Shown: piece by piece, positions 8,028 to 15,613 of the stretch | Position numbering within the stretch: position 1 is the first letter of the stretch | Layout: each line of letters opens with the position of its first letter | Assembly: GCA_905215065.1 (NCBI GenBank) | Contig: CAJMOF010000015.1 | Span: 1-45,968 of the forward strand | Direction: 5' to 3' | DNA length: 45,968 nt | Source of the DNA: an uncultured bacterium | Lineage (GTDB): Bacteria; Actinomycetota; Coriobacteriia; Coriobacteriales; Coriobacteriaceae | The notes under the pieces: model-generated | The model's database searches: none | Seen by the model: the letters and a program-made list of their open reading frames with translations, nothing else | Told to the model about the DNA's origin: nothing | Translations under genes and position numbers: made by a program

Positions 8028-8978
8028 ATGGCTAAGCGTATTGTTGTCGCCCTGGGTGGAAACGCCCTCGGCGCCAACCTTCCCGAGCAGATGGAGGCCG
8101 TCAAGACGACTTCCAAGGCTATCGTCGACCTGATCGAGGAGGGCAACGAGGTTGTCGTCGTGCATGGCAACGGTCCCCAGGTGGGTATGATCGCCAACGC
8201 GATGGCCGAGCTCACGCGCTCTAACCCTCAGAAGTACGTTCCCTGCCCGCTGTCCGTTTGCGGCGCCATGAGCCAGGGCTACATTGGCTATGACCTGCAA
8301 AATGCGCTGCGCGAGGAAATGCTCGACCGCAATATCGACAAGGGTGTCGCCACCGTGCTCACCCAGGTCGAGGTTGCGGCAGACGACCCGGCCTTTGCCG
8401 ACCCGGTCAAGCCGATCGGTCCGTGGATGAGCGAGGCCGAGGCCAAGGAGCTGGAGGCCGACCGCGGCTACCAGTTCATCCACGACGAGAAGCAGGGCTT
8501 CCGTCGCGTGGTGGCTTCGCCCAAGCCCGTGAACATCGTCGAGCTCGACACCATCAAGTCGCTCGTCGAGTCCAACCACGTGGTGATCTCCTGCGGCGGT
8601 GGCGGCATTCCCGTCACCAAGGCCCAGGGCAACCACCTTAAGGGCGCTGCCGCCGTCATCGATAAGGACTTTGCGGCCGAGAAGCTCGCCGAGCAGCTCG
8701 ATGCCGATGCCCTGATTATCCTGACGGCCGTGGAGAAGGTTGCCATTGGCTTTGGCACCGACCACGAGCAGTGGCTCGACACGCTGACCGCGGCTGACGT
8801 AAAGCGTCTGTCCGAGGCCAACGAGTTCGGTCGCGGCTCCATGCTGCCCAAGGTCCAGGCCGCCTCGACGTTTGCCGAGAGCAAGCCGGGCCGCACGGCG
8901 CTCATCACGCTGCTCGAGAAGGCGCGTGACGGTCTTGCCGGCAAGACCGGTACCACGTTTACCGGCGACGCTGAGTAG
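8028..8978 (+). CDS. arcC: Carbamate kinase
   Basis: It has 316 residues, the usual size, and corresponds to yqeA in E. coli. It carries VVALGGNALG, VHGNGPQVG, CGGGGIPV and AAVIDKDFAAEKLA, all standard amino-acid-kinase motifs of carbamate kinase. The reaction is carbamoyl phosphate plus ADP to ATP, CO2 and ammonia. It starts 14 bases after ygeW with only a weak Shine-Dalgarno (GGGCTGAG), which suggests translational coupling. No arginine deiminase gene is near, so the carbamoyl phosphate most likely comes from YgeW. A terminator-like hairpin follows at 8996. Confidence 0.95.
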   Translation: MAKRIVVALGGNALGANLPEQMEAVKTTSKAIVDLIEEGNEVVVVHGNGPQVGMIANAMAELTRSNPQKYVPCPLSVCGAMSQGYIGYDLQNALREEMLDRNIDKGVATVLTQVEVAADDPAFADPVKPIGPWMSEAEAKELEADRGYQFIHDEKQGFRRVVASPKPVNIVELDTIKSLVESNHVVISCGGGGIPVTKAQGNHLKGAAAVIDKDFAAEKLAEQLDADALIILTAVEKVAIGFGTDHEQWLDTLTAADVKRLSEANEFGRGSMLPKVQAASTFAESKPGRTALITLLEKARDGLAGKTGTTFTGDAE

Positions 8979-8995
8979 GCATATCTGCACCATTG

Positions 8996-9031
8996 AGGAG
9001 GGTGCCCTGCGTCGCGGGGTGCCCTCCTTTG
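8996..9031 (+). terminator. Hairpin terminator after carbamate kinase
   Basis: AGGAGGGTGCCC (8996-9007) pairs with GGGTGCCCTCCT (9017-9028), with two G-U pairs, followed by a short TT-G-T tract. It probably ends the dpaL-ygeY-ygeW-arcC transcript. Confidence 0.6.
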
Positions 9032-9097
9032 TGCTATGGGGAGCCAAGAGGCGTTCGCTGGAAAACGAGTGCGTGCCTGTTCCGACGGAGTGTGAGC

Positions 9098-9118
9098 TTG
9101 CTATGGTGGGTATAGCAA
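9098..9118. promoter_or_regulatory. Perfect 7-7-7 inverted repeat upstream of mocA
   Basis: TTGCTAT (9098-9104), a 7-base spacer, and ATAGCAA (9112-9118) form a perfect palindrome 38 bases before the start codon. TTGCTA could also serve as a -35, with TATGGT 16 bases on as -10, which would put the operator on the promoter. The TTGCTA half also occurs upstream of dpaL. Confidence 0.5.
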
Positions 9119-9155
9119 CTATGGTGTCCAAGGCAGCCAGGGGAGGTTTGCGGAG

Positions 9156-9770
9156 ATGAAACTCGGTTGCGTCATTATGGCTTCGGGCGAGGGCAAGCGG
9201 TTTGGCTCTAACAAGATGCTCGCCGATATCTATGGCGAGCCGCTGATTGCCCGGACCATCGATTCGGTCCCCGGGGGCTTTGATGTTGTGGTTTCGACGC
9301 GTTGGCCCGAGGTCGCCCATATTTGCGAGGACAAGCATTGCCCGTGCGTGCTGCACGATGGCGAGCTGCGCAGCGAAAGCGTCCGTGCGGGCCTTTCGTG
9401 GGGAGTCGAACGCAACTGGAAAGGTTGCCTCTTTTTGCCGGGCGACCAGCCACTTGTGAGTTCGGATTCTTTTGAGGGTATGGTTCGTGCGTTTGACGAG
9501 CGTGACCGCAATCATCCGGTGCGTCTTGCGTGCAACGGCGAGCCTTCGAGCCCGGTGCTCTTTCCGGCGGAATTGTTCGATGCGCTTATGCGTCTTGAGG
9601 GCAAGGACGGCGGCGGTTCGATCCTTAAGGACCGTACCGACGTGGTGCTGGTCGAGGCGCGTGCTTACGAACTGTGGGACGTCGATACCGCCAAGGGACA
9701 GCGACGCATAACGGAGCATATCGCCGCCTGCTCGTATTTTGATCGCGTGGCCAACTGCATCAACCAATAA
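9156..9770 (+). CDS. mocA: MocA/YgfJ-like molybdenum cofactor nucleotidyltransferase
   Basis: It has 204 residues, behind GGGGAGG. The protein has the MobA-type nucleotidyltransferase fold: an N-terminal nucleotide loop MASGEGKRFGSNKM, and the metal-binding LPGDQP near residue 90. Family members attach CMP or GMP to molybdopterin to mature Mo enzymes. E. coli ygfJ lies in the same gene neighbourhood as its counterparts here. Its presence argues that a molybdenum hydroxylase works with this cluster, although no such enzyme subunit is in the window. It probably forms a unit with hyuA, which starts 9 bases later. Confidence 0.85.
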   Translation: MKLGCVIMASGEGKRFGSNKMLADIYGEPLIARTIDSVPGGFDVVVSTRWPEVAHICEDKHCPCVLHDGELRSESVRAGLSWGVERNWKGCLFLPGDQPLVSSDSFEGMVRAFDERDRNHPVRLACNGEPSSPVLFPAELFDALMRLEGKDGGGSILKDRTDVVLVEARAYELWDVDTAKGQRRITEHIAACSYFDRVANCINQ

Positions 9771-9779
9771 GGAGCAATT

Positions 9780-11147
9780 ATGATCATCATCAAAAACGGT
9801 GCGCTCGTGACGCCCCAGGGGCTTCGCCGCGCCGATCTTGCCATGGATGGCGATAAGATCGTGCGGATCGCCGCGGCGATTGAGCCGGCCGAGGGCGATA
9901 CCGTCGAGGATGCTGCGGGCTGCTGGGTGTTCCCGGGCTTTATCGATGGGCACACGCACATGCAGTGCTGGACCGGCATGGATTGGACAGCCGATAGCTT
10001 TGAGACCGGCACGCGCGCGGCTGCCTGCGGCGGCACGACGACCATTGTGGACTACGCGACGGCCGATCGCGGCGTGACCATGCCCGATGCCTTGGTCGAG
10101 TGGCATCATCGCGCCGACGGCACCTGCACCGCCAACTATGCCTTCCATATGGCGCTTGCCGAGTGGAATGAGCGCAACCGCGCCGATCTTTCGGTCATGC
10201 GCGAGGCGGGCGTGTCGTCGTTTAAGACCTACTTTGCCTACGACCATCTGCGCCTGGACGATGCCGAGACGCTCGAGGTGCTGGAGGAGCTCAAGCGCGT
10301 GGGCGGTATCCTGTGCGTGCATTGCGAGAACGGCACGTTGGTCAACGCGCTGCAGAAGCGCGTGTTTGAGCAGGGTATCCACGGGCCCGAGGGCCATGCG
10401 CTCAGCCGTCCGGACGTGTGTGAGGCCGAGGCCGTGAGCCGCCTGCTGTATCTGGCGCACTTGGCCGGGGACGCTCCGGTCAACGTGGTGCACCTTTCGA
10501 CCAAGCTGGGGCTCGAGGCCATTCGCGCTGCCAAATCGCGCGGGCAGAAGAACATCTATGTCGAGACATGCCCTCAGTATCTGATGCTCGACGATACCTG
10601 CTATCTGGAGCAGGGCGAGGACGGCTTTGCGGGCGCCAAGTACGTGATGAGTCCGCCGCTGCGCCATGCCGGCGACCGTGCGGCACTGCGCGAGGCGCTT
10701 GTGGCCGGCGAGATCGATACGATTGCGACCGACCACTGTAGCTTTAACCTGCACGGGCAAAAGGACCGCGGGCGCGACGACTTCCGCGCGATTCCCAACG
10801 GCGGACCCGGCGTGGAGCATCGCCCCGTCGCGATCGCTACGAGCTTTGAGGGACAGCTGGGTCCCGAGGATCTGTGCCGCCTGATGAGCGAGAACCCGGC
10901 GCGCGTCTTTGGCATGTATCCGCACAAGGGCCGTCTTGCCGAGGGCGCCGATGCCGACGTGTGCGTGTGGGATCCCAAGGCGCGCTGGACGATTAGCGCC
11001 GCGACGCAGCATCAGGCCGTGGACTACACGCCGCTCGAGGGCTTTGAGGCACATGGCCGCGCCAAGGCCGTGTTTGTGAACGGCGTGCTGGCGGCACGCG
11101 ACGGCGAGCCCACCGGAGCCCAACCCGGCCGCTACGTGCCCCGCTAA
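9780..11147 (+). CDS. hyuA: Dihydropyrimidinase/hydantoinase-type amidohydrolase
   Basis: It has 455 residues, behind AAGGAG. This is a TIM-barrel metal-dependent cyclic amidase. The first metal site is GFIDGHTHMQ; the lysine expected to be carboxylated is in SSFKTYFAYDH; further ligands are in VHCENG, VVHLSTKLG and ATDHCSF. Family members open hydantoin, dihydropyrimidine or related imide rings. E. coli ygeZ/hyuA is the counterpart in the ygeW-yqeC region. Ring opening of a purine-derived intermediate to a ureido acid, which would feed YgeY and YgeW, is the likely role. Substrate specificity cannot be read from motifs. Confidence 0.9.
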   Translation: MIIIKNGALVTPQGLRRADLAMDGDKIVRIAAAIEPAEGDTVEDAAGCWVFPGFIDGHTHMQCWTGMDWTADSFETGTRAAACGGTTTIVDYATADRGVTMPDALVEWHHRADGTCTANYAFHMALAEWNERNRADLSVMREAGVSSFKTYFAYDHLRLDDAETLEVLEELKRVGGILCVHCENGTLVNALQKRVFEQGIHGPEGHALSRPDVCEAEAVSRLLYLAHLAGDAPVNVVHLSTKLGLEAIRAAKSRGQKNIYVETCPQYLMLDDTCYLEQGEDGFAGAKYVMSPPLRHAGDRAALREALVAGEIDTIATDHCSFNLHGQKDRGRDDFRAIPNGGPGVEHRPVAIATSFEGQLGPEDLCRLMSENPARVFGMYPHKGRLAEGADADVCVWDPKARWTISAATQHQAVDYTPLEGFEAHGRAKAVFVNGVLAARDGEPTGAQPGRYVPR

Positions 11148-11160
11148 CGGGAAGACCGCC

Positions 11161-11233
11161 GGGGTAGCTAATTTGGGAGATGATTTTTTGGGACGGGGTA
11201 GCAAAAAGAGCCCCGTCCCAAATTTGCTACCCC
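11161..11233. repeat. Nested hairpin repeat between convergent hyuA and yqeC
   Basis: The outer arms are GGGGTAGCTAATTTGGGA (11161-11178) against TCCCAAATTTGCTACCCC (11216-11233). An inner stem is TGGGACGGGG (11189-11198) with CCCCGTCCCA (11211-11220). The yqeC stop codon lies inside the right arm. It shares its core with the element at 37464-37546. It probably acts as a two-way transcript end, although it has no long T-run. Confidence 0.65.
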
Positions 11234-11964
11234 TGGAGGCTGGTGGCGATGAGGGGGCGGTTGAGGGCTGCCTCGAAGCGATCTGCCATTGTTGGGTCGG
11301 CAAGCGTGTCGGCTTGGTTGAGCATGACGCGTGCGGTGCTGAGTCCCAGCGCCTGCATCTCGGCATTGAGCACCTGGGCGACGCGCTCGGGCGTGGCGAT
11401 GTCGGTAGGCTCGCAGCCGCAGCGCTCGCAGAAGAGCTCGGGGCGGTGGACAACCTCGGCGACGGGCCTGCCCAGCCCCGAGGCGCCGACGACCCAGACA
11501 ACGTTTGCCGTGGCGGCGGGAATTACCGGCTCCCAGGCGGCATGCGCCTTGAGCGGGAGTCGCTTGCTGCCATCTGCCTCGGCCAACACATAGTCAAAGC
11601 GCTGCGCCAGCTGGTCGAGCGGCTCAGCGGGGGCGGAGAGCTTGCCTGTCTCCGGGTCCAAAACACCCGCCTGGCAGATGCTTCCGCGGACAAGTCCCGC
11701 GCATGCCTCGCAGGTGCAGCCGGGAACATGCGGGATCCCCGGCTTCCAAGGCGCGGCGTCCAGGCGACGGCTCGACCCGTCCCATGGCACGCCGGCGACG
11801 GGAAACATGTGCGTGGTGGTGCAGAGGAGCACGCGGCCGCCAGCGCGCATGAGCTCGAGACCCAGCGTCTTTAGCAAGGTCGACTTACCGCCACTGCCGA
11901 TAATTGCGGTAATGCCCGGCTCGATCTTGAGCGCGGAGGCAAGGTTTCCGCTCGTCGTTTCCAT
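11227..11964 (-). CDS. yqeC: YqeC, selenium-dependent hydroxylase accessory protein
   Basis: It has 245 residues, read leftward and convergent with hyuA. It has a P-loop-like IIGSGGKSTLLK near the N-terminus and CTTTHMF after the first strand. An acidic ADGSKRLPLKAH motif and several Cys pairs (CTCEAC, CERCGC) follow. This is the YqeC family, found with selenium-dependent molybdenum hydroxylases. It is thought to take part in cofactor or selenium insertion, but the chemistry is not established. It is divergent from yqeB across a 102-base gap. The stop codon TAG lies within the repeat at 11161-11233. Confidence 0.85.
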   Translation of the reverse strand: METTSGNLASALKIEPGITAIIGSGGKSTLLKTLGLELMRAGGRVLLCTTTHMFPVAGVPWDGSSRRLDAAPWKPGIPHVPGCTCEACAGLVRGSICQAGVLDPETGKLSAPAEPLDQLAQRFDYVLAEADGSKRLPLKAHAAWEPVIPAATANVVWVVGASGLGRPVAEVVHRPELFCERCGCEPTDIATPERVAQVLNAEMQALGLSTARVMLNQADTLADPTMADRFEAALNRPLIATSLQG

Positions 11965-11977
11965 CTGTTCACCGCCG

Positions 11978-12025
11978 TATAATACTGTGATAATAAATAA
12001 TCATCAGAGTAGCGGTCGAACCGCT
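11978..12025. promoter_or_regulatory. yqeC/yqeB divergent control region
   Basis: A perfect TATAAT lies at 11978-11983 on the plus strand; its complement reads as part of an A/T-rich tract for yqeC. Downstream, AGCGGT (12011-12016) and ACCGCT (12020-12025) form a 6-bp stem with a 3-base loop, followed by TTTT, inside CAGAG/CTCTG. It could be a leader attenuator for yqeB. No good -35 is visible. Confidence 0.35.
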
Positions 12026-12066
12026 TTTGCTCTGCTCAAACCGTAGCACAGGGAGGTGCCCCGGGA

Positions 12067-12861
12067 ATGCTCGTTTATGTTCGCGGCGCCGGCGATATCG
12101 CCACGGGCGTCGCCGCTCGCTTGGTGCGCTCCGGCGTGTCGGTCGTTATGGCCGATATCGCGGTTCCCACGTGCATCCGTCGCACAATCTGTTTTTGCGA
12201 GGCCATTCGCCTGGGCGAGGTCGAGGTCGAAGGCATTCGCGCTCGCTTGGCACAGACGCCGGCTGAGGCGCTTGAGATTACCAAGGCTGGAGACGTCGCC
12301 GTTGTGGTGGACCCTCAGGCCAAGATGCTCGATGAGCTTAAACCCACGGCTGTGGTCGACGCGATTTTGGCTAAGCGCAACTTGGGCACCACGCGCGACA
12401 TGGCGCCTGCCGTCATCGCTGTGGGGCCGGGCTTTACCGCGCCGGTTGACTGCGACGCCGTGGTCGAGACCATGCGCGGGCATTTTCTCGGCCGTGTCAT
12501 TACCCAAGGTTCGCCCCAGCCCAACACGGGCGTGCCGGGCATTATCGCCGGCTATGGCAAGGAACGTGTTATCCACAGCCCCGCCGCCGGCGTGTTTCGG
12601 TCCGACCGCGCAATCGGCGACATCGTGAGCGCCGGAGACGTGATTGGCTACGCGGGCGATACGCCCATGTGCACGCAGATCGATGGCTGTCTGCGCGGGC
12701 TTTTGGCGAACGGCGTGCAGGTGACTGAGGGCTTTAAATGCGCCGATGTCGACCCGCGCGGCGATGCCAGCTATATCAACTACATTTCGGACAAAGCGAC
12801 GTCGGTCGGCGGCGGCGTGCTCGAGGCACTCGCTATGCTCACCGATGTCTTTAGAGGATAG
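12067..12861 (+). CDS. yqeB: YqeB, selenium-dependent molybdenum cofactor protein
   Basis: It has 264 residues, behind GGGAGGTG. It begins with a Rossmann-like VYVRGAGDIATGVA loop. AVGPGFTAP, GSPQPNTGVPG and GYAGDTP are features I associate with the EF2563/YqeB family of selenium-dependent molybdenum hydroxylase systems. Members occur with yqeC, selD-linked hydroxylases and XdhC-type proteins. The role is presumed to be maturation of the selenium-containing Mo cofactor. The XdhC-family gene follows 9 bases downstream, which points to one operon. Family assignment is good; biochemistry is unknown. Confidence 0.87.
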   Translation: MLVYVRGAGDIATGVAARLVRSGVSVVMADIAVPTCIRRTICFCEAIRLGEVEVEGIRARLAQTPAEALEITKAGDVAVVVDPQAKMLDELKPTAVVDAILAKRNLGTTRDMAPAVIAVGPGFTAPVDCDAVVETMRGHFLGRVITQGSPQPNTGVPGIIAGYGKERVIHSPAAGVFRSDRAIGDIVSAGDVIGYAGDTPMCTQIDGCLRGLLANGVQVTEGFKCADVDPRGDASYINYISDKATSVGGGVLEALAMLTDVFRG

Positions 12862-12870
12862 AAGGCGGCA

Positions 12871-13914
12871 ATGGAAAAGCTCGATGTTGTGAATGCGGCG
12901 CTTGCCGCCCTGCGTGCTGGCGAGACGTGCGAGCTGGTGGTCGTGGCCGGTACGGCGGGGTCGTCCCCGCGCGGTGTGGGCGCCTGGATGGCCGTCTTTG
13001 CCGATGGCAGCCAGGCGGGCACTATCGGCGGCGGCAAGATTGAGCTCTTTGCGCTGGATGAGGCGCGCGAGCTCCTGAGCGCGGGACAGTCGCGTCTGGT
13101 CCGCTACACCATGGGCGGCGAGAACTCCGATACCGGCATGATCTGCGGCGGAGCCATCTGCCTGTGCTACCTGCATTTGGATGCGACTCAGGCACCGTTG
13201 TTCCAGTCGGTTGCCGACGTCTTGGCCTATCGGCGCATCGGCGACTTCGTCATCGACTTTGAGCCGTTTATCGCGAGCGCGCTCGAGGGCGATGTGGTTG
13301 AGTACCATGGCGAGACATCGCGCCATACCATTGCCGGCTGCCCCGAGCTTTCGCTGGTGGAGGAGGGGAGTAAGGTCACCTACACCAACGCCGCCTCCGA
13401 GATTCCCCCGGCGCACATCGAGACGCTCTGCCCCGAGGGCCTGACCTATATCTTTGGCTGCGGCCACGTGGGCGCTGCGACGGCGCGGGTGCTCACGGCG
13501 GCGGGCTTTGCCGTCGTGGCTTGCGACGACCGCCCCGGCACGTTGACCCCCGAATGGGTGCCCGGCGTCTACGACCGTCGTCTGGTCGATTATAAGAACC
13601 TGAGCGAGCTGTGTCCCATCGGCCCGCGCGACCTGGTGGTCGTCGCCACGGCGGGTCACAAGTCCGATATCGACGTGGTGATTCAGGCCATGCGCGCCAA
13701 ACCCGCCTATCTGGGCTGCTTGGGCTCGCGCCGCAAGACGGCCTTTGTGTGCGCCCGCTTGGAGCAGGAGGGCTTTACGCAGGAGCAAATCGACGAGCTG
13801 CACCTGCCGATCGGTGTCGCCATCGAGGCCGAGGACCCCGAGGAAATCGCCATCTCCATCGCCGCCGAGATGATCCACCTGCGCCGCACCAAACTCGTCC
13901 CCCGCAAGCGCTAA
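12871..13914 (+). CDS. XdhC/CoxF family Mo-hydroxylase maturation protein
   Basis: It has 347 residues, behind AGAAGGCGG. The N-terminal XdhC domain has AGTAGSSPRGVGAWM and GTIGGGKIE (about residues 27-60). The C-terminal Rossmann domain has YIFGCGHVGAATARVL and the conserved LGCLGSRRKT. Known members bind Mo cofactor, help its sulfuration, and deliver it to xanthine dehydrogenase-type enzymes. With yqeB, yqeC and mocA it completes a maturation set whose target enzyme is outside the window. It is the last gene before the ribosomal block; the 325-base gap after it holds a palindromic repeat and a promoter. Confidence 0.88.
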   Translation: MEKLDVVNAALAALRAGETCELVVVAGTAGSSPRGVGAWMAVFADGSQAGTIGGGKIELFALDEARELLSAGQSRLVRYTMGGENSDTGMICGGAICLCYLHLDATQAPLFQSVADVLAYRRIGDFVIDFEPFIASALEGDVVEYHGETSRHTIAGCPELSLVEEGSKVTYTNAASEIPPAHIETLCPEGLTYIFGCGHVGAATARVLTAAGFAVVACDDRPGTLTPEWVPGVYDRRLVDYKNLSELCPIGPRDLVVVATAGHKSDIDVVIQAMRAKPAYLGCLGSRRKTAFVCARLEQEGFTQEQIDELHLPIGVAIEAEDPEEIAISIAAEMIHLRRTKLVPRKR

Positions 13915-13932
13915 TCGCATCCCCATATATGA

Positions 13933-13997
13933 GTTGTGGTGAAATACGGACTGTTAAAGCCTGTTAAGCCGTCAAACGGTCCCTATTTCACCGCAAC
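13933..13997. repeat. Imperfect 18-bp inverted repeat after the XdhC-family gene
   Basis: GTTGTGGTGAAATACGGA (13933-13950) and TCCCTATTTCACCGCAAC (13980-13997) pair at 16 of 18 positions. The loop holds two CTGTTAA copies and CCG/CGG. It lies 19 bases after the stop codon. It differs in sequence from the GGGGAC and GGGACGGGG families. Nothing coding is seen in 13998-14073. Confidence 0.6.
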
Positions 13998-14073
13998 TGC
14001 CATTTTCCTCCGTCCCCTAGGGATCAATATGTGCGGGGGAGTTGTGGAGTTGTGCAGGCAGACGAGGTTTTTC

Positions 14074-14102
14074 TGGAAATACGCTCCCGATGCGCGTATA
14101 GT
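14074..14102 (+). promoter_or_regulatory. Candidate promoter of the rplE-led ribosomal operon
   Basis: TGGAAA (14074-14079), a 17-base spacer and TATAGT (14097-14102) give a promoter with a leader of about 130 bases before rplE. This fits with no ribosomal gene lying upstream in the window. Confidence 0.5.
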
Positions 14103-14239
14103 ACCGATTGTTTTGTCGGCTCCTGCTGCGTCGAGTCCAAACCGCGAAATGCCATGAGCGGCGCGGATGCAGCCAGGAGGCACGAGGACAACCCATCGTG
14201 GCCACGCCCCGTGCTTAAAACCCCAAGAAGGAGTGAACA

Positions 14240-14797
14240 ATGGCAGAAGAGAAGTATGTGCCGCGTCTGAAGACCAAGTACAACAACGAGGTCAAGCAGC
14301 AGCTTCAGGACAAGTTCCAGTACGAGAACGTCATGATGATCCCCAAGTTTGAGAAGATCGTCGTGAACATGGGTGTCGGCGAGGCCGCTACCGATTCCAA
14401 GGCCATCGACGGTGCCGTGCGCGACCTGCGCGCCATCACCGGCCAGCAGCCGATGATCACCCGTGCCCGCAAGTCCATCGCTACCTTCCGCCTGCGCGCT
14501 GGTATGCCGATCGGCTGCAAGGTTACCCTGCGTGGCGACCGTATGTGGGAGTTCTTCGATCGTCTGACCTCCGTCGCGATCCCCCGTATCCGCGACTTCC
14601 GCGGCATCTCCGCCAAGAGCTTCGACGGCCGTGGTAACTTCTCCATGGGCGTCACCGAGCAGCTCATCTTCCCCGAGATCGACTTCGACTCCGTCGATCA
14701 CCAGCGTGGTATGGACATCACTTTCGTGACCACCGCCAACACCGATGAGGAGGCCAAGGCCCTTCTGGACGCCTTCGGTTTCCCGTTCAAGAAATAG
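14240..14797 (+). CDS. rplE: Ribosomal protein L5
   Basis: It has 185 residues, behind AAGAAGGAG. Characteristic stretches are IPKFEKIVVNMGVGEA, RKSIATFRLR and RGISAKSFDGRGN. It is part of the 50S central protuberance and binds 5S rRNA with L18. It is the first ribosomal gene here; the usual rplN and rplX neighbours are absent upstream and an XdhC-family gene is there instead. A 79-base gap with a hairpin (AGCGCCG 14814-14820, CGGCGCT 14835-14841) separates it from rpsN. Confidence 0.97.
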   Translation: MAEEKYVPRLKTKYNNEVKQQLQDKFQYENVMMIPKFEKIVVNMGVGEAATDSKAIDGAVRDLRAITGQQPMITRARKSIATFRLRAGMPIGCKVTLRGDRMWEFFDRLTSVAIPRIRDFRGISAKSFDGRGNFSMGVTEQLIFPEIDFDSVDHQRGMDITFVTTANTDEEAKALLDAFGFPFKK

Positions 14798-14876
14798 GTT
14801 CACCTGCCCTATGAGCGCCGTTCCCAGAAGGGGGCGGCGCTTGGGGCGAACAATACTCTATGTGAGGAGGATATAA

Positions 14877-15062
14877 GTGGCTAAGACATCGATGATCGTC
14901 AAGTGCAATCGCAAGCAGAAGTTCTCTACTCGTGAGTACACGCGCTGCCAGCGCTGCGGCCGTCCGCACTCTGTGTACCGCAAGTTCGGCCTGTGCCGTG
15001 TCTGCTTCCGCGAGCTTGCACTCAAGGGCGAGCTTCCCGGCGTTAAGAAGGCCAGCTGGTAA
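14877..15062 (+). CDS. rpsN: Ribosomal protein S14, zinc-binding type
   Basis: It has 61 residues with a GTG start at 14877, behind GAGGAGG. The short form has CQRCG and CRVCF, the two CxxC pairs that bind zinc, so this is the type Z S14. It lies in the 30S head. It is followed by a 119-base gap before rpsH, longer than usual in this operon; no strong signal is seen in it. Confidence 0.97.
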   Translation: MAKTSMIVKCNRKQKFSTREYTRCQRCGRPHSVYRKFGLCRVCFRELALKGELPGVKKASW

Positions 15063-15181
15063 GTCACTACCAGCGTTTCAAGCATCAGTTTGGAACAGGG
15101 AAAACGCGCTAAAAAGGCTTTGCCGTTAAGGGCGGCGAAGAACCAAGAGCACGTGTTCATCAAGAACGAAGGAGAATCTGT

Positions 15182-15580
15182 ATGAACCTTACAGACCCGA
15201 TCGCAGATATGCTTACGCGCATCCGTAACGCTAACTCTGTGAACAAGGCCACGGTCTCCATGCCGAGCAGCAAGAAGCTCGTCGAGATCGCTCGTGTTCT
15301 GCACGAGGAGGGCTACATCGAGGGCTACGATGTCGAGGACACCGTTCCCCAGAAGACTCTGCACATCACGCTTAAGTATGGTCCCAAGAAGGCTAAGGTC
15401 ATCAACGGCATCCGCCGCATTTCCAAGCCGGGCCTGCGTAAGTACACCGGCGTTGCCGACATGCCCCGCGTCCGCGGTGGCCTTGGTACCGCCATTATTT
15501 CCACCAGCCATGGCGTCATGACCGACCGCGATGCTCGCAAGCACAACGTCGGCGGCGAGATCATCGCTTACGTCTGGTAA
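15182..15580 (+). CDS. rpsH: Ribosomal protein S8
   Basis: It has 132 residues, behind GAAGGAG. It starts MNLTDPIADMLTRIRNA and ends with the usual GVMTDRDARKHNVGGEI. It is a 16S rRNA central-domain binder of the 30S subunit and, in other bacteria, the translational repressor of the spc operon. The rplE-led leader here would be a natural place for such control, but no S8-site mimic was recognised. Confidence 0.97.
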   Translation: MNLTDPIADMLTRIRNANSVNKATVSMPSSKKLVEIARVLHEEGYIEGYDVEDTVPQKTLHITLKYGPKKAKVINGIRRISKPGLRKYTGVADMPRVRGGLGTAIISTSHGVMTDRDARKHNVGGEIIAYVW

Positions 15581-15613
15581 TTCGCTCGGTAGGTAGAAGG
15601 AAAGGAGATCACC

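Noticed and set aside
8010..11501. A 1163-codon open frame on the minus strand across arcC, mocA and hyuA
   Set aside because: It lies opposite three well-supported genes, has no family features, and results from GC-rich third positions in the true frame. The same holds for the long minus-strand frames at 5215-6696, 12004-13926, 22528-23994 and 29895-31457.
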